Positions 43,825 through 52,430 of a DNA stretch of 64,000 bases are shown piece by piece. The stretch lies in the NCBI RefSeq assembly GCF_000953675.1, contig NZ_LN679998.1:1077911-1141910 (forward strand), in the 5' to 3' direction. The DNA comes from Paraclostridium sordellii. GTDB lineage: Bacteria; Bacillota; Clostridia; Peptostreptococcales; Peptostreptococcaceae. A model generated the notes under the pieces. That model saw only the letters and a list, made by a program, of their open reading frames with translations. It was not told the origin of the DNA and did no database searches. The translations under genes and the position numbers were made by a program. Within the stretch, counting starts at the first letter, position 1, and every line of letters begins with the position of its first letter.

Positions 43825-43858
43825 AAAAGTAGGTGTGATTAATTTCATACCTACTTTT
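43825..43858 (+). terminator. Intrinsic terminator
   Basis: AAAAGTAGGT and ACCTACTTTT form the outer stem, with TGA/TCA inside around a short loop. The T-run is short. Confidence 0.75.
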
Positions 43859-43982
43859 AAATTTAAAATAATAGATTATAAAAATAAATTTAGTATATTA
43901 ATTATTTTTTAGTTTTATTTTAAAATAAATAAAGTTAAAAATATTGCGAAAAGTTTTTCTAAATGATACACTTTAAATTACC

Positions 43983-43998
43983 GACCGACTGGTCGGTC
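43983..43998 (+). promoter_or_regulatory. TetR-family operator before the RND pump
   Basis: GACCGAC, TG, GTCGGTC is a perfect 7+7 inverted repeat and the classic GC-rich TetR-family operator, very conspicuous in this AT-rich DNA. It lies 26 bases before the pump start and should be bound by the TetR protein encoded at the end of the operon. Confidence 0.9.
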
Positions 43999-44024
43999 AG
44001 AAAAAATATTAGGGAGAATTACAT

Positions 44025-47000
44025 ATGTTTTCAAAATTTAGTGTAAAAAGGCCATTTACAGTTTTTGTATCGGTTATACTAGTAATTATTTTAGGGGGAG
44101 TATCCTTTACAGAAATGACAACAGACTTACTTCCAAAGATAGACTTGCCTTACGTTATAGTAATGACAACTTATCCAGGAGCAAGTCCAGAAAAAGTAGA
44201 AGAATCAGTTACTAAGCCTTTGGAAAAGGTTTTAGCAACAACTAGTGGTATTGAAGATATCAACAGTGTATCAAGTGAAAACTCAAGTATGATTATGCTT
44301 GAATTTAGCCAAGACATGAACATGGATAGTGCAATGATTGACTTAAGTGGAAAGGTAGATTTAGTAAAAGGTCAATTAGATGATGAAGTAGGTGCACCAA
44401 CACTTATGAAAATGAATCCAGATATGATGCCTATAATGGTAGCAAGTGTTGATATAAACAACAAAAACATAAAAGAAGCATCTAACATAGTAAAAAAAGA
44501 TATTATTCCAAGCTTTGAAAGAATAGATGGAGTAGCTTCAGTTGATGCAATGGGAGTAATAGAAGAAAGTGTAAAAGTAACTTTAGATGATAGTAAAATT
44601 GAAAAACTTAATAATAAGTTAAAAAGTTCTATTGATTCAAAAATGAAATCATCACAAGATGAATTAAACAAAGCAAAAAACGAAATAGCAAAGGGAAAAG
44701 CAGAACTTAAAAATCAAAGTGAAGATAAAAGCAAAGAACTTAATGAAGGTAGTAGTGCTATAAAGACAGGAAAATCACAACTTCAAGGTGCAATCGACCA
44801 ATTATCTAGTGGGAAAAAAGAATTAGAAAATCAAAAGAGTGAATTATTAAATAAAAAAAATGAACTAGAACAAATGATTAAAAATCAAGAAGAAAACAAT
44901 ATTCCAGTAAGTGATGAACAAAAAGAAGCTTTAGCTTTAATTGAAACTGGAATTAAAACTTTTGATGAAAAGCTTAATGAAATAACTAATCAGGAATCAT
45001 CTTTAAACAGTCAATTAAAAGAACTAAATGATAAAGAAAAACAATTAGAAGCTGGAAAACAGACTCTAAATTCAGAACTAGAAAAAGCATCACAAACACT
45101 TTCAAGCAGTGAAGCTGAAATTGAAAAGTCATCTAAGGAACTAGAAAAAGCCAAAAAAGAAGCTTATAAAAATGCAGACCTTGGAAAAAACATAACTAAA
45201 GAAAATCTAAGTAATATTTTATCTGCTCAAAACTTTGCAATGCCAGCAGGGTATATAAAAGAAGGAGAAGAAGATTACATAGTTAAAATAGGTGATAAGG
45301 TTTCAAGCTTAGAGGATTTAAATAATTTAGAACTACTAAATATTGATGGAGTAGGAGAAATAACTGTTGAAGATGTGGCAAATGTTGAGCTTACAAATAA
45401 TGCAGATAAAATGTATGCAAAAATAAATGGAAATGATGCAATACTATTAACTTTCCAAAAGCAAAGTACATCATCAACATCAGAGGTTTCAAAGAGAATA
45501 AATGAAACAATGAATAAACTTACAAGTGAAAATAAAGATATTCATATAACAGCTCTACAAGATCAGGGAGTTTATATTGATATAGTTATAAAATCAGTTT
45601 TAAGTAACCTAATATTAGGTGGAATACTTTCAATAATAATACTATTTGTATTCTTAAAAAGTATTAAACCAACTATAGTAATAGCATTTAGTATACCAAT
45701 AAGTGTTTTATTTGCAATTACCATGATGTATTTTAGTAATGTAACTATGAACATAATATCTCTATCAGGACTAGCACTAGGTGTTGGTATGTTAGTTGAT
45801 AACAGTATAGTTGTTATTGAAAATATATACAGGCTAAGAAATGATGGAATGAGTGCTAAAAAAGCATCAGTAATAGGTTCAAACCAAGTTGCAGGAGCAA
45901 TATTTGCATCTACACTTACAACAGTATGTGTATTTTTACCAATAGTATTTACACATGGACTTTCTCGTCAATTATTTGAGGATATGGGACTTACAATTGC
46001 TTATTCATTACTAGCAAGTTTAATAGTAGCTCTTACATTAGTTCCAGCAATGTCATCAAAGATGCTTAATGTAAATACTAAAAAAGAACATAGACTATTT
46101 GATAAATTTGTTAACTTATATGAAAAATTACTTAAAGTAAGTCTTAAGCACAAATTTATAGTATTAATAGGATCATTAGTTTTACTAGTGGGAAGTGGAT
46201 TTTTAGTAGTATCTAAAGGAACTATACTAATGCCTGAAACTGATAGTACACAGTTATCAGTAACCCTTGAGATGCCAAAAGAAGCTAAAAAACAAGATGC
46301 AAGAGACATGAGTGAAACAATAATAGATAGAATAACAGAAATTGAAGATGTAGATACAGTAGGAGCACTTCAAAGTGATGGAACAAGTTCTATGTTTGGT
46401 CAGGGTGGAAATAGCGTATCTTTTTATGTATTGTTAAAAGAAGATAAAAAACTATCAAGTAAAGAAGTTGCAAATATAATAACTAAAAAAACAAAAGACT
46501 TAAAAGCTGATATAAAAGTTAATTCATCAAATATGGATATGTCAGCATTAGGTGGATCGGGAATAAATTTAATAGTAAAAGGAAACGACCTAGATAAATT
46601 AAAAGATATAGCAAAAGACGTATCTAAAATACTAGAAAAAACAGAAGGTGTAACTGAAGTAGATAATGGTCTAGGAGATGGAAATAAAGAAACAAAAATT
46701 ATAGTAGATAAAGAAAAAGCTATGAAGTACTCTTTAACAGTAGCACAAGTTTATCAAGAAGTATCGAAAGCATTAAAAAGTGAAAATACAGCAACTACAT
46801 TAAATGTTGGTTCAAATGAATATCCAGTAATTGTTGTAGATGATGAAAATAATTCGTTAAGTAGAGAAAGTTTAAGCAATTACAAAATAAAAGGAACTAA
46901 AGATAACGAAGAAGTTGAAGTTAAATTAGAAAACATAGCAACTATTGAAGAAGTAGAAAGCTTAAATTCTATAAATCATGAAAGACAAGTAAGAAATATA

Positions 47001-47663
47001 TCAGTAACAGCATCAATAGATAGTGAACACAACATAGGCCTTGTAAGTAAAGATGTTGAAGATAAATTAAAAGATTATAAACTACCTGATGGTTACACTA
47101 TAGATATGGGTGGAGAGCTTGAGTCTATGAATAGTGCTTTTGGTGATTTAATAAAAATGATTTCTCTGGCAATATTATTTATTTACTTAATAATGGTTGC
47201 ACAGTTCCAGTCATTATTATCACCATTTATAGTATTATTTACAATACCACTTGCATTTACAGGAGGATTCTTAGGTCTTTTAGTAACAGGATTTGAACTA
47301 AGTATGATATCAATGCTAGGATTTTTAATGCTTGCAGGTATAGTAGTTAACAACGGTATAGTATTTATTGACTATGTTAACCAACTAAGACTTAGTGGTT
47401 TAGACAAAAAAAGTGCATTAGTATTAGCTGGAAAAACTAGAATAAGACCAATTCTTATGACAGCACTTACAACAATACTTGGACTTTTAACACTAGCAAT
47501 GGGCATAGGTACAGGAGCAGAGATGATTCAGCCAATGGCAATAGTTACAATAGGTGGACTTAGTTATGCAACAGTTTTAACCTTATTTATAGTTCCTATT
47601 ATGTATGATATACTTAATAGAAAAGAATTAAAACAAAACATAATTGATGAGGAGGAGATGTAG
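44025..47663 (+). CDS. RND-family efflux transporter (HAE/SwrC type) with coiled-coil insert
   Basis: The 1212-residue protein has the RND plan: a first helix after FSVKRPFTVFVSVILVIILG, two groups of membrane helices (about 515-690 and 1035-1195) and two large extracytoplasmic loops. The helix-4 type GMLVDNSIVVIENI and HAE LAGIVVNNGIVFIDYV segments are present. The first loop carries a long Lys/Glu/Gln-rich coiled coil (about 205-390) that takes the place of an adaptor, as in Gram-positive SwrC/YerP relatives, which extrude lipopeptides or detergents using the proton gradient. It overlaps the TetR gene by one base and is transcribed from behind the 43983 operator. Confidence 0.93.
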   Translation: MFSKFSVKRPFTVFVSVILVIILGGVSFTEMTTDLLPKIDLPYVIVMTTYPGASPEKVEESVTKPLEKVLATTSGIEDINSVSSENSSMIMLEFSQDMNMDSAMIDLSGKVDLVKGQLDDEVGAPTLMKMNPDMMPIMVASVDINNKNIKEASNIVKKDIIPSFERIDGVASVDAMGVIEESVKVTLDDSKIEKLNNKLKSSIDSKMKSSQDELNKAKNEIAKGKAELKNQSEDKSKELNEGSSAIKTGKSQLQGAIDQLSSGKKELENQKSELLNKKNELEQMIKNQEENNIPVSDEQKEALALIETGIKTFDEKLNEITNQESSLNSQLKELNDKEKQLEAGKQTLNSELEKASQTLSSSEAEIEKSSKELEKAKKEAYKNADLGKNITKENLSNILSAQNFAMPAGYIKEGEEDYIVKIGDKVSSLEDLNNLELLNIDGVGEITVEDVANVELTNNADKMYAKINGNDAILLTFQKQSTSSTSEVSKRINETMNKLTSENKDIHITALQDQGVYIDIVIKSVLSNLILGGILSIIILFVFLKSIKPTIVIAFSIPISVLFAITMMYFSNVTMNIISLSGLALGVGMLVDNSIVVIENIYRLRNDGMSAKKASVIGSNQVAGAIFASTLTTVCVFLPIVFTHGLSRQLFEDMGLTIAYSLLASLIVALTLVPAMSSKMLNVNTKKEHRLFDKFVNLYEKLLKVSLKHKFIVLIGSLVLLVGSGFLVVSKGTILMPETDSTQLSVTLEMPKEAKKQDARDMSETIIDRITEIEDVDTVGALQSDGTSSMFGQGGNSVSFYVLLKEDKKLSSKEVANIITKKTKDLKADIKVNSSNMDMSALGGSGINLIVKGNDLDKLKDIAKDVSKILEKTEGVTEVDNGLGDGNKETKIIVDKEKAMKYSLTVAQVYQEVSKALKSENTATTLNVGSNEYPVIVVDDENNSLSRESLSNYKIKGTKDNEEVEVKLENIATIEEVESLNSINHERQVRNISVTASIDSEHNIGLVSKDVEDKLKDYKLPDGYTIDMGGELESMNSAFGDLIKMISLAILFIYLIMVAQFQSLLSPFIVLFTIPLAFTGGFLGLLVTGFELSMISMLGFLMLAGIVVNNGIVFIDYVNQLRLSGLDKKSALVLAGKTRIRPILMTALTTILGLLTLAMGIGTGAEMIQPMAIVTIGGLSYATVLTLFIVPIMYDILNRKELKQNIIDEEEM

Positions 47664-48268
47664 TGGAAAACAACACTCACTCTGAAAAAGAAATATTAAT
47701 TTTTAATGCAGTAAATGAACTTTTAAATGAAGGAGTAAAACTTCACACAGTAAAAGTTGCTGATATTGCGAAAAAGGCTGGAATTGGAAAAGGAACTATT
47801 TACGATTACTTTAAATCTAAAGAAGAAATTTTAGAAAGAGCTTTTCTTTATAATATGGATATAGAACTTTATGAAAACATAAAAAAAATAAATAAAGGAA
47901 ACAACTTCAAAGAGAAAGTTTATATTATATTAGATATAATTGAAAAAAGTACAACTGATTATAGTTCTTTTAGTAATATATTATTTTCTAATTTAAGTCA
48001 CAATGAATTTAAGGGAATATTAGAAAATAACAAAGATTATATTAATAAAAGATATGAATTATTAAAAAAATCTATAAATGATTTATTATCAATTGGAGTT
48101 TTGGAAAATATCATAAAAGAACAAGAAGATAAAGATTATCAAATTATGGTATTTGAAAGTGTGGTAACGGGATTTGGTCATACAATATGTATTAAAAATG
48201 AAGATAAAAAAACAATTGAAAATATAAAATCTAGAGCATACAAATTGCTTATAAAGGGATTAAATTAA
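47663..48268 (+). CDS. TetR family repressor
   Basis: The 201-residue protein has the N-terminal TetR HTH (VADIAKKAGIGKGTIYDYFKSKEEIL, about 26-51) and an all-helical ligand and dimer domain. GTG 47663 shares its G with the TAG stop of the pump gene and has GAGGAGG upstream, so the two genes are co-translated. It is the expected repressor of the operon through the palindrome at 43983-43998; pump substrates are the likely inducers. The gene order (operator, pump, regulator) gives a self-limiting loop. Confidence 0.93.
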   Translation: MENNTHSEKEILIFNAVNELLNEGVKLHTVKVADIAKKAGIGKGTIYDYFKSKEEILERAFLYNMDIELYENIKKINKGNNFKEKVYIILDIIEKSTTDYSSFSNILFSNLSHNEFKGILENNKDYINKRYELLKKSINDLLSIGVLENIIKEQEDKDYQIMVFESVVTGFGHTICIKNEDKKTIENIKSRAYKLLIKGLN

Positions 48269-48297
48269 AAAAGAGCCTTATATAAAGGCTCTTTTTT
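48267..48297. terminator. Bidirectional terminator
   Basis: AAAAAAGAGCCTT and AAGGCTCTTTTTT pair over a 5-base loop, with flanking A and T runs, between the TetR gene and the convergent AI-2E-type gene. Confidence 0.93.
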
Positions 48298-49435
48298 AAT
48301 TTATATATTCCTCAGATTGTATAATCTTTGATTTTTTCTTTTCAATAAATCTATTAATATATATAATAATTACTCCAGTAACTGGAACTGATAACATCAT
48401 TCCTAGAAAACCTGTATACTTACCAGCTAAAGTAACTGCAAGTATAGTTAGTATAGGAGGAACTCCAACTTGTTTTCCAACAAAGTGAGGTTCAAGTATT
48501 GCACTTTCTAATTGCTGAACTATAATCATAACAACTAAAACTATTAAAGCCTTATCAAAAGAGAAGAATAGGTTTATAAATGTTGCAACTATAGTTCCTA
48601 TGATTGGACCAAAGAATGGAATCATATTTGTTATACCAACTATTATCCCAACAAATAATGGATAATGAGAGTTTAATAAGAATAAAATTATAGTACAAGC
48701 AGTACCATAAATTAAAGAATCTAAAAACTTTGCAATTATATAAGAACCTATATTTTTATCAAGAATTTTACCAAATTCTTTAGCCTTTAAGTAAAACTTA
48801 CCAAATAAACATTCACATAAATCATTAACTATTTCTATATTTCTTTCCTTAGATAATAATAAGTATATTGAAATAACTATACCTAAGAATATGTTAACTG
48901 TATAAGTAACTATTAAACCTATTAACTCTAATAAAGTTTGGCTAAGTACACCTGCAATAGATGTAATTGATGGAATTAAAGTGTTTGTTATAAAATCCTT
49001 AACTTGAAGTGCAGATTCTGGATTTTTTACACTTATATTAAAATTAGCAAGTGCAGAAGTAATTACACTTTCAACATCTTTTATACTATGTGGCATAAGT
49101 GAATACAAATCAGTTATATTTGTCTGTATTATTGGAACTATATATATCCAAACAAATACTAAACTTATTAAAAGAACACCATAAATTATGGCAACACTAA
49201 TACCTCTATTTAATTTGAACTTTTTTTGTAAAAGATTCATAGGCTTATTTAATATATAAGCAATAAAAAAACCTATAACAAAAGGTGTTAACACCCCAGA
49301 TATTGTCTGAATGTTAGTTGTGATAAAACTTAATATTTGATTGAAATTTTTATAGATAATTACTCCTATGAAAAAAATTATAATTGGAACAATATATCGT
49401 ATAGATTTCGAGACTTCATCTAAAAACTTTTTCAT
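48296..49435 (-). CDS. AI-2E family transporter (PerM/YtvI type)
   Basis: The 379-residue membrane protein has seven or eight helices and the family signatures: early PIIIFFIGVIIYKN and FFIAYILNKPMNLLQKK, a loop YSLMPHSIKD, and the late block GITNMIPFFGPIIGTIVATF (about 270-290) with the LEPHFVGKQVGVPPILTI segment. Members move autoinducer-2, Na+ or unknown solutes; many clostridial members are uncharacterised. AAGGAGG precedes the ATG. It forms its own unit. Confidence 0.9.
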   Translation of the reverse strand: MKKFLDEVSKSIRYIVPIIIFFIGVIIYKNFNQILSFITTNIQTISGVLTPFVIGFFIAYILNKPMNLLQKKFKLNRGISVAIIYGVLLISLVFVWIYIVPIIQTNITDLYSLMPHSIKDVESVITSALANFNISVKNPESALQVKDFITNTLIPSITSIAGVLSQTLLELIGLIVTYTVNIFLGIVISIYLLLSKERNIEIVNDLCECLFGKFYLKAKEFGKILDKNIGSYIIAKFLDSLIYGTACTIILFLLNSHYPLFVGIIVGITNMIPFFGPIIGTIVATFINLFFSFDKALIVLVVMIIVQQLESAILEPHFVGKQVGVPPILTILAVTLAGKYTGFLGMMLSVPVTGVIIIYINRFIEKKKSKIIQSEEYIN

Positions 49436-49551
49436 GTATCCTCCTTAAAGTTATTCCTAAATTAATATTTAAAGTAGTATACCATTAAAATTGAAATTTT
49501 TAAACTTAAAATTTATAACAATTAAATAAATATAAACTTATATAAGTTTTT

Positions 49552-49580
49552 TTGAAAAAAAATAAATAATGTAGTAAAAT
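49552..49580 (+). promoter_or_regulatory. Promoter of the PRD regulator gene
   Basis: TTGAAA (49552-49557), 17 bases, TAAAAT (49575-49580) is a near-consensus sigma-A promoter. It starts transcription about 30 bases ahead of the TTG start codon. Confidence 0.6.
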
Positions 49581-49618
49581 AAAGTTGACTAAAACAATTA
49601 TGATAAGGGTTGATAATA

Positions 49619-51397
49619 TTGGAGTATATTTTAAATAAAAGACAGTTAAAAATAATTGAAATACTAAAAAATAGTACCGAACCTATAAACAGCAAAGCAC
49701 TAGCTACTGATATAGGTTGTTCTACAAAAACTATACAGGTAGAAGTTAAAAACATAAACTCTACTTTAGAAAAAGTAAAAATAGACTCAATAAGAGGAAT
49801 GGGATATAAATTAGTTGGAGACATTAAATCAGTTGATAAGCTAGAAAACAATACAAATTACAATGATGTGGATAGGGTAAGTTATATATTAAAACAAATT
49901 TTAACTTTGTATAAAAATAAAACTCTAAAACTAGAAAATTTAGCTGATGATATGTATGTTAGTTTATCAACAATAAAAAATGACTTAAAAGAAGTTAAAG
50001 ATATATTAAAAGATTATAATTTGAAAATAATATCAAAACATAAATTAGGAATTAGCTTAGATGGAGATATTGAGGATTTAAAAAGATGTATATTAGAATC
50101 AAATATTAAATATAAGGATTTAAGTCTAGAAGGCTTTTTTTCTGATTATGTAAAATTAAACATAGGAAATATAAGACTAGAAATTTTAAATAATCTTCAA
50201 GAAGAAAATATCATACTTACAGATTATGAATTTAATAATATATTCAATTACATATTAATATCTTTATCTATAGAAGAAAATAAAGATTATAAAAGTTATA
50301 CAAAAGATTATATAACAAACTATCAAAACAAATTTATAAAAGAAAATAACAAAGAAAATAAAGAAAAAATACTTAACTCAATAGAAAAATTCACTAAAAA
50401 TTTAAAACTTGCAACATCTATAGATTTAAGTAATGATAGAGTTTTTAAAGAATATTTATATAGACATATAAAAAGCTTTTGCATAAAAAAAGACTTTGGG
50501 GTAAACAATCAAAGTATAGTTGCAAATGAAATAAAACTAAAATATCCATTTGCTTTTGAGTTAGCAACTATTGCAAAAACTACTTTAGAAAAAGATTTAG
50601 ACCTTGAAATTGACGAAAATGAAACTGCAAATATTGCTATACACATAGGTGGAGCTCTTCAACGGTCTCGTGAAAACATAAACGAAAAAAGCTTAAAAGC
50701 TATAATAGTATGTGCATCTGGAGTAGGAACTTCAATGCTTATAAAAGCAAAATTAGAAGCTAAGTTTGATAAAAAAATTGAAATATTAAAAGTTATACCA
50801 TCTTATTTAATAGACTATGTAAAGGTTTTAGATGTAGATTTTATAATAGCTACAGTACCTGTTAATATTAAAGATATACCTGTAATAAATGTATCACCAT
50901 TTTTAGATGATAAGGAAATAAAGATTATAGAGAAGTTTTTAGATACAGGAAAAATATATTATAATATAAATTTATCTGAAATCTTTAATAAAGAATTGTT
51001 TTTTACAGATTTAGATTTTGATAACAAATTTGATGTTATAAATTATATGTCAAACATTTTACTTCAAAAGAATTATATAGATGAGGAAATGAAAAACTCT
51101 TATATAGACAGAGAAAAAATAGCCACAACTGAAATTGGAAACATGGTAGCAATTCCTCATGGTGCTAAAGGTAAGGTTTTTAAAAATGCTGTTGCAATTG
51201 GAATACTTAAAAATCCTATACCTTGGGAAATTGGACAGGTAAGGTTAGTTGTTATGCTTTGTCTGCAAAAGGAAAGTATACTAAACTATGAAGACTTATT
51301 TTCTAATATATATAAGCGAATAGATTCAATAGCAAAAGTTATAAGCATTTGTGAGTCTAAAAAATACGATAAATTTATAGCTATGTTTAAAAACTAA
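49619..51397 (+). CDS. PRD-containing PTS-controlled activator (BglG/LicR-MtlR type)
   Basis: The 592-residue regulator has an HTH_11 (about 5-55, SKALATDIGCSTKTIQVEVK), a second HTH (about 80-140), two PRD-like blocks (about 180-260 and 290-360, the second with HIGGALQRSRE), an EIIB-like domain (about 370-445; VCASGVGTSML with Cys) and a fructose-type EIIA domain (about 450-590; AIPHGAKGKV with His). Phosphorylation by HPr and EIIB reports sugar supply. TTG 49619 is preferred because AAGGGTTG gives correct spacing. It precedes fruK and fruA, so it most likely activates fructose uptake. A terminator separates it from fruK. Confidence 0.88.
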   Translation: MEYILNKRQLKIIEILKNSTEPINSKALATDIGCSTKTIQVEVKNINSTLEKVKIDSIRGMGYKLVGDIKSVDKLENNTNYNDVDRVSYILKQILTLYKNKTLKLENLADDMYVSLSTIKNDLKEVKDILKDYNLKIISKHKLGISLDGDIEDLKRCILESNIKYKDLSLEGFFSDYVKLNIGNIRLEILNNLQEENIILTDYEFNNIFNYILISLSIEENKDYKSYTKDYITNYQNKFIKENNKENKEKILNSIEKFTKNLKLATSIDLSNDRVFKEYLYRHIKSFCIKKDFGVNNQSIVANEIKLKYPFAFELATIAKTTLEKDLDLEIDENETANIAIHIGGALQRSRENINEKSLKAIIVCASGVGTSMLIKAKLEAKFDKKIEILKVIPSYLIDYVKVLDVDFIIATVPVNIKDIPVINVSPFLDDKEIKIIEKFLDTGKIYYNINLSEIFNKELFFTDLDFDNKFDVINYMSNILLQKNYIDEEMKNSYIDREKIATTEIGNMVAIPHGAKGKVFKNAVAIGILKNPIPWEIGQVRLVVMLCLQKESILNYEDLFSNIYKRIDSIAKVISICESKKYDKFIAMFKN

Positions 51398-51408
51398 AAA
51401 CATAAAAC

Positions 51409-51445
51409 GACAAATTTCTCTTTTAACTAAGAGAAATTTTTTGTC
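51409..51445 (+). terminator. Intrinsic terminator
   Basis: AAATTTCTCTT and AAGAGAAATTT form the stem over a 6-base loop, with a T-run inside an outer GAC/GTC pairing. Confidence 0.85.
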
Positions 51446-51507
51446 TTTTAGGAAAATGTATTCAAAGGTATTATAAATGTATAAGATAACACTAACGAGG
51501 TGATAAC

Positions 51508-52425
51508 ATGATTTACACAGTAACACTTAATCCATCAATAGATTATGTAATAAAACTTAATAATCTAAAAACTGGAGAAGTTAATAGAACTGACGAGGAA
51601 TACGTATACCCAGGTGGTAAGGGTATAAACGTATCACTAGTATTAAAACAATTAGGATATAAAAGTAGAGCACTAGGTTTTGTAAGTGGATTTACTGGAG
51701 CATATATAAAAGATACTTTAATAAATAAAGGATTAGAAGAAGATTTTATAAATCTAGAAAATGGATTTACCAGAATAAATGTAAAAGTAAAAAGTAGTGA
51801 AGAAACAGAGATAAATGGACAAGGTCCAAATATAGATAAATTAGCTTTAAATAAGTTATATGAAAAGCTTGATAAGTTAGAGGAAAATGATATTTTGGTA
51901 TTAGCAGGTAGCATACCAAAAACCCTAGATTCTTCTCTTTATGAAAATATAATGAAAAGGCTAGAAGGAAAAAATGTAAAAATAGTAGTAGATGCAACAA
52001 AAGATTTACTAATGAATGTGTTAAAGCACAAACCATTTTTAATAAAACCAAACAATCATGAATTAGAAGAATTGTTTAATGTTAAGCTTAAAACTACTGA
52101 TGAGATAATAACCTATGCTAAAAAATTAAAAGAAATGGGTGCTAAAAATGTATTAGTATCTAGAGGAAAAGATGGGGCATTACTAATAACAGAAGACGAA
52201 AAAGTTTTAATAAGTAATGTAGCAAATGGAAAAGTTAAAAATTCAGTAGGTGCAGGAGACTCTATGGTAGCAGGTTTTATAGCAGGATACTTAAAATCAA
52301 ACTCTTATGAAGAAGCTTTAAGACTAGGAGCAGCCAGTGGAGGAGCAACAGCATTTTCAAATGATTTAGCAACAAAAGAATATATATACGATTTAATAGA
52401 TGAAATAAAAATAGAAGGGAGATAA
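51508..52425 (+). CDS. fruK: 1-phosphofructokinase
   Basis: The 305-residue PfkB-family kinase phosphorylates fructose 1-phosphate to the 1,6-bisphosphate. Signature 1 is YPGGKGINVSLVLKQLG (about 32-48) and signature 2 is NSVGAGDSMVAGFIAGYL (about 246-263), with the catalytic Asp in GAGD. GAGGTG precedes the ATG. The fructose PTS gene starts 5 bases after its stop, so product and substrate steps are coupled. It forms the fructose operon with fruA under the PRD regulator upstream. Confidence 0.96.
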   Translation: MIYTVTLNPSIDYVIKLNNLKTGEVNRTDEEYVYPGGKGINVSLVLKQLGYKSRALGFVSGFTGAYIKDTLINKGLEEDFINLENGFTRINVKVKSSEETEINGQGPNIDKLALNKLYEKLDKLEENDILVLAGSIPKTLDSSLYENIMKRLEGKNVKIVVDATKDLLMNVLKHKPFLIKPNNHELEELFNVKLKTTDEIITYAKKLKEMGAKNVLVSRGKDGALLITEDEKVLISNVANGKVKNSVGAGDSMVAGFIAGYLKSNSYEEALRLGAASGGATAFSNDLATKEYIYDLIDEIKIEGR

Positions 52426-52430
52426 AATAT

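Noticed and set aside
49843-50508. Short minus-strand frames inside the PRD regulator gene
   Set aside because: They are antisense shadows in AT-rich coding sequence with no start signals.
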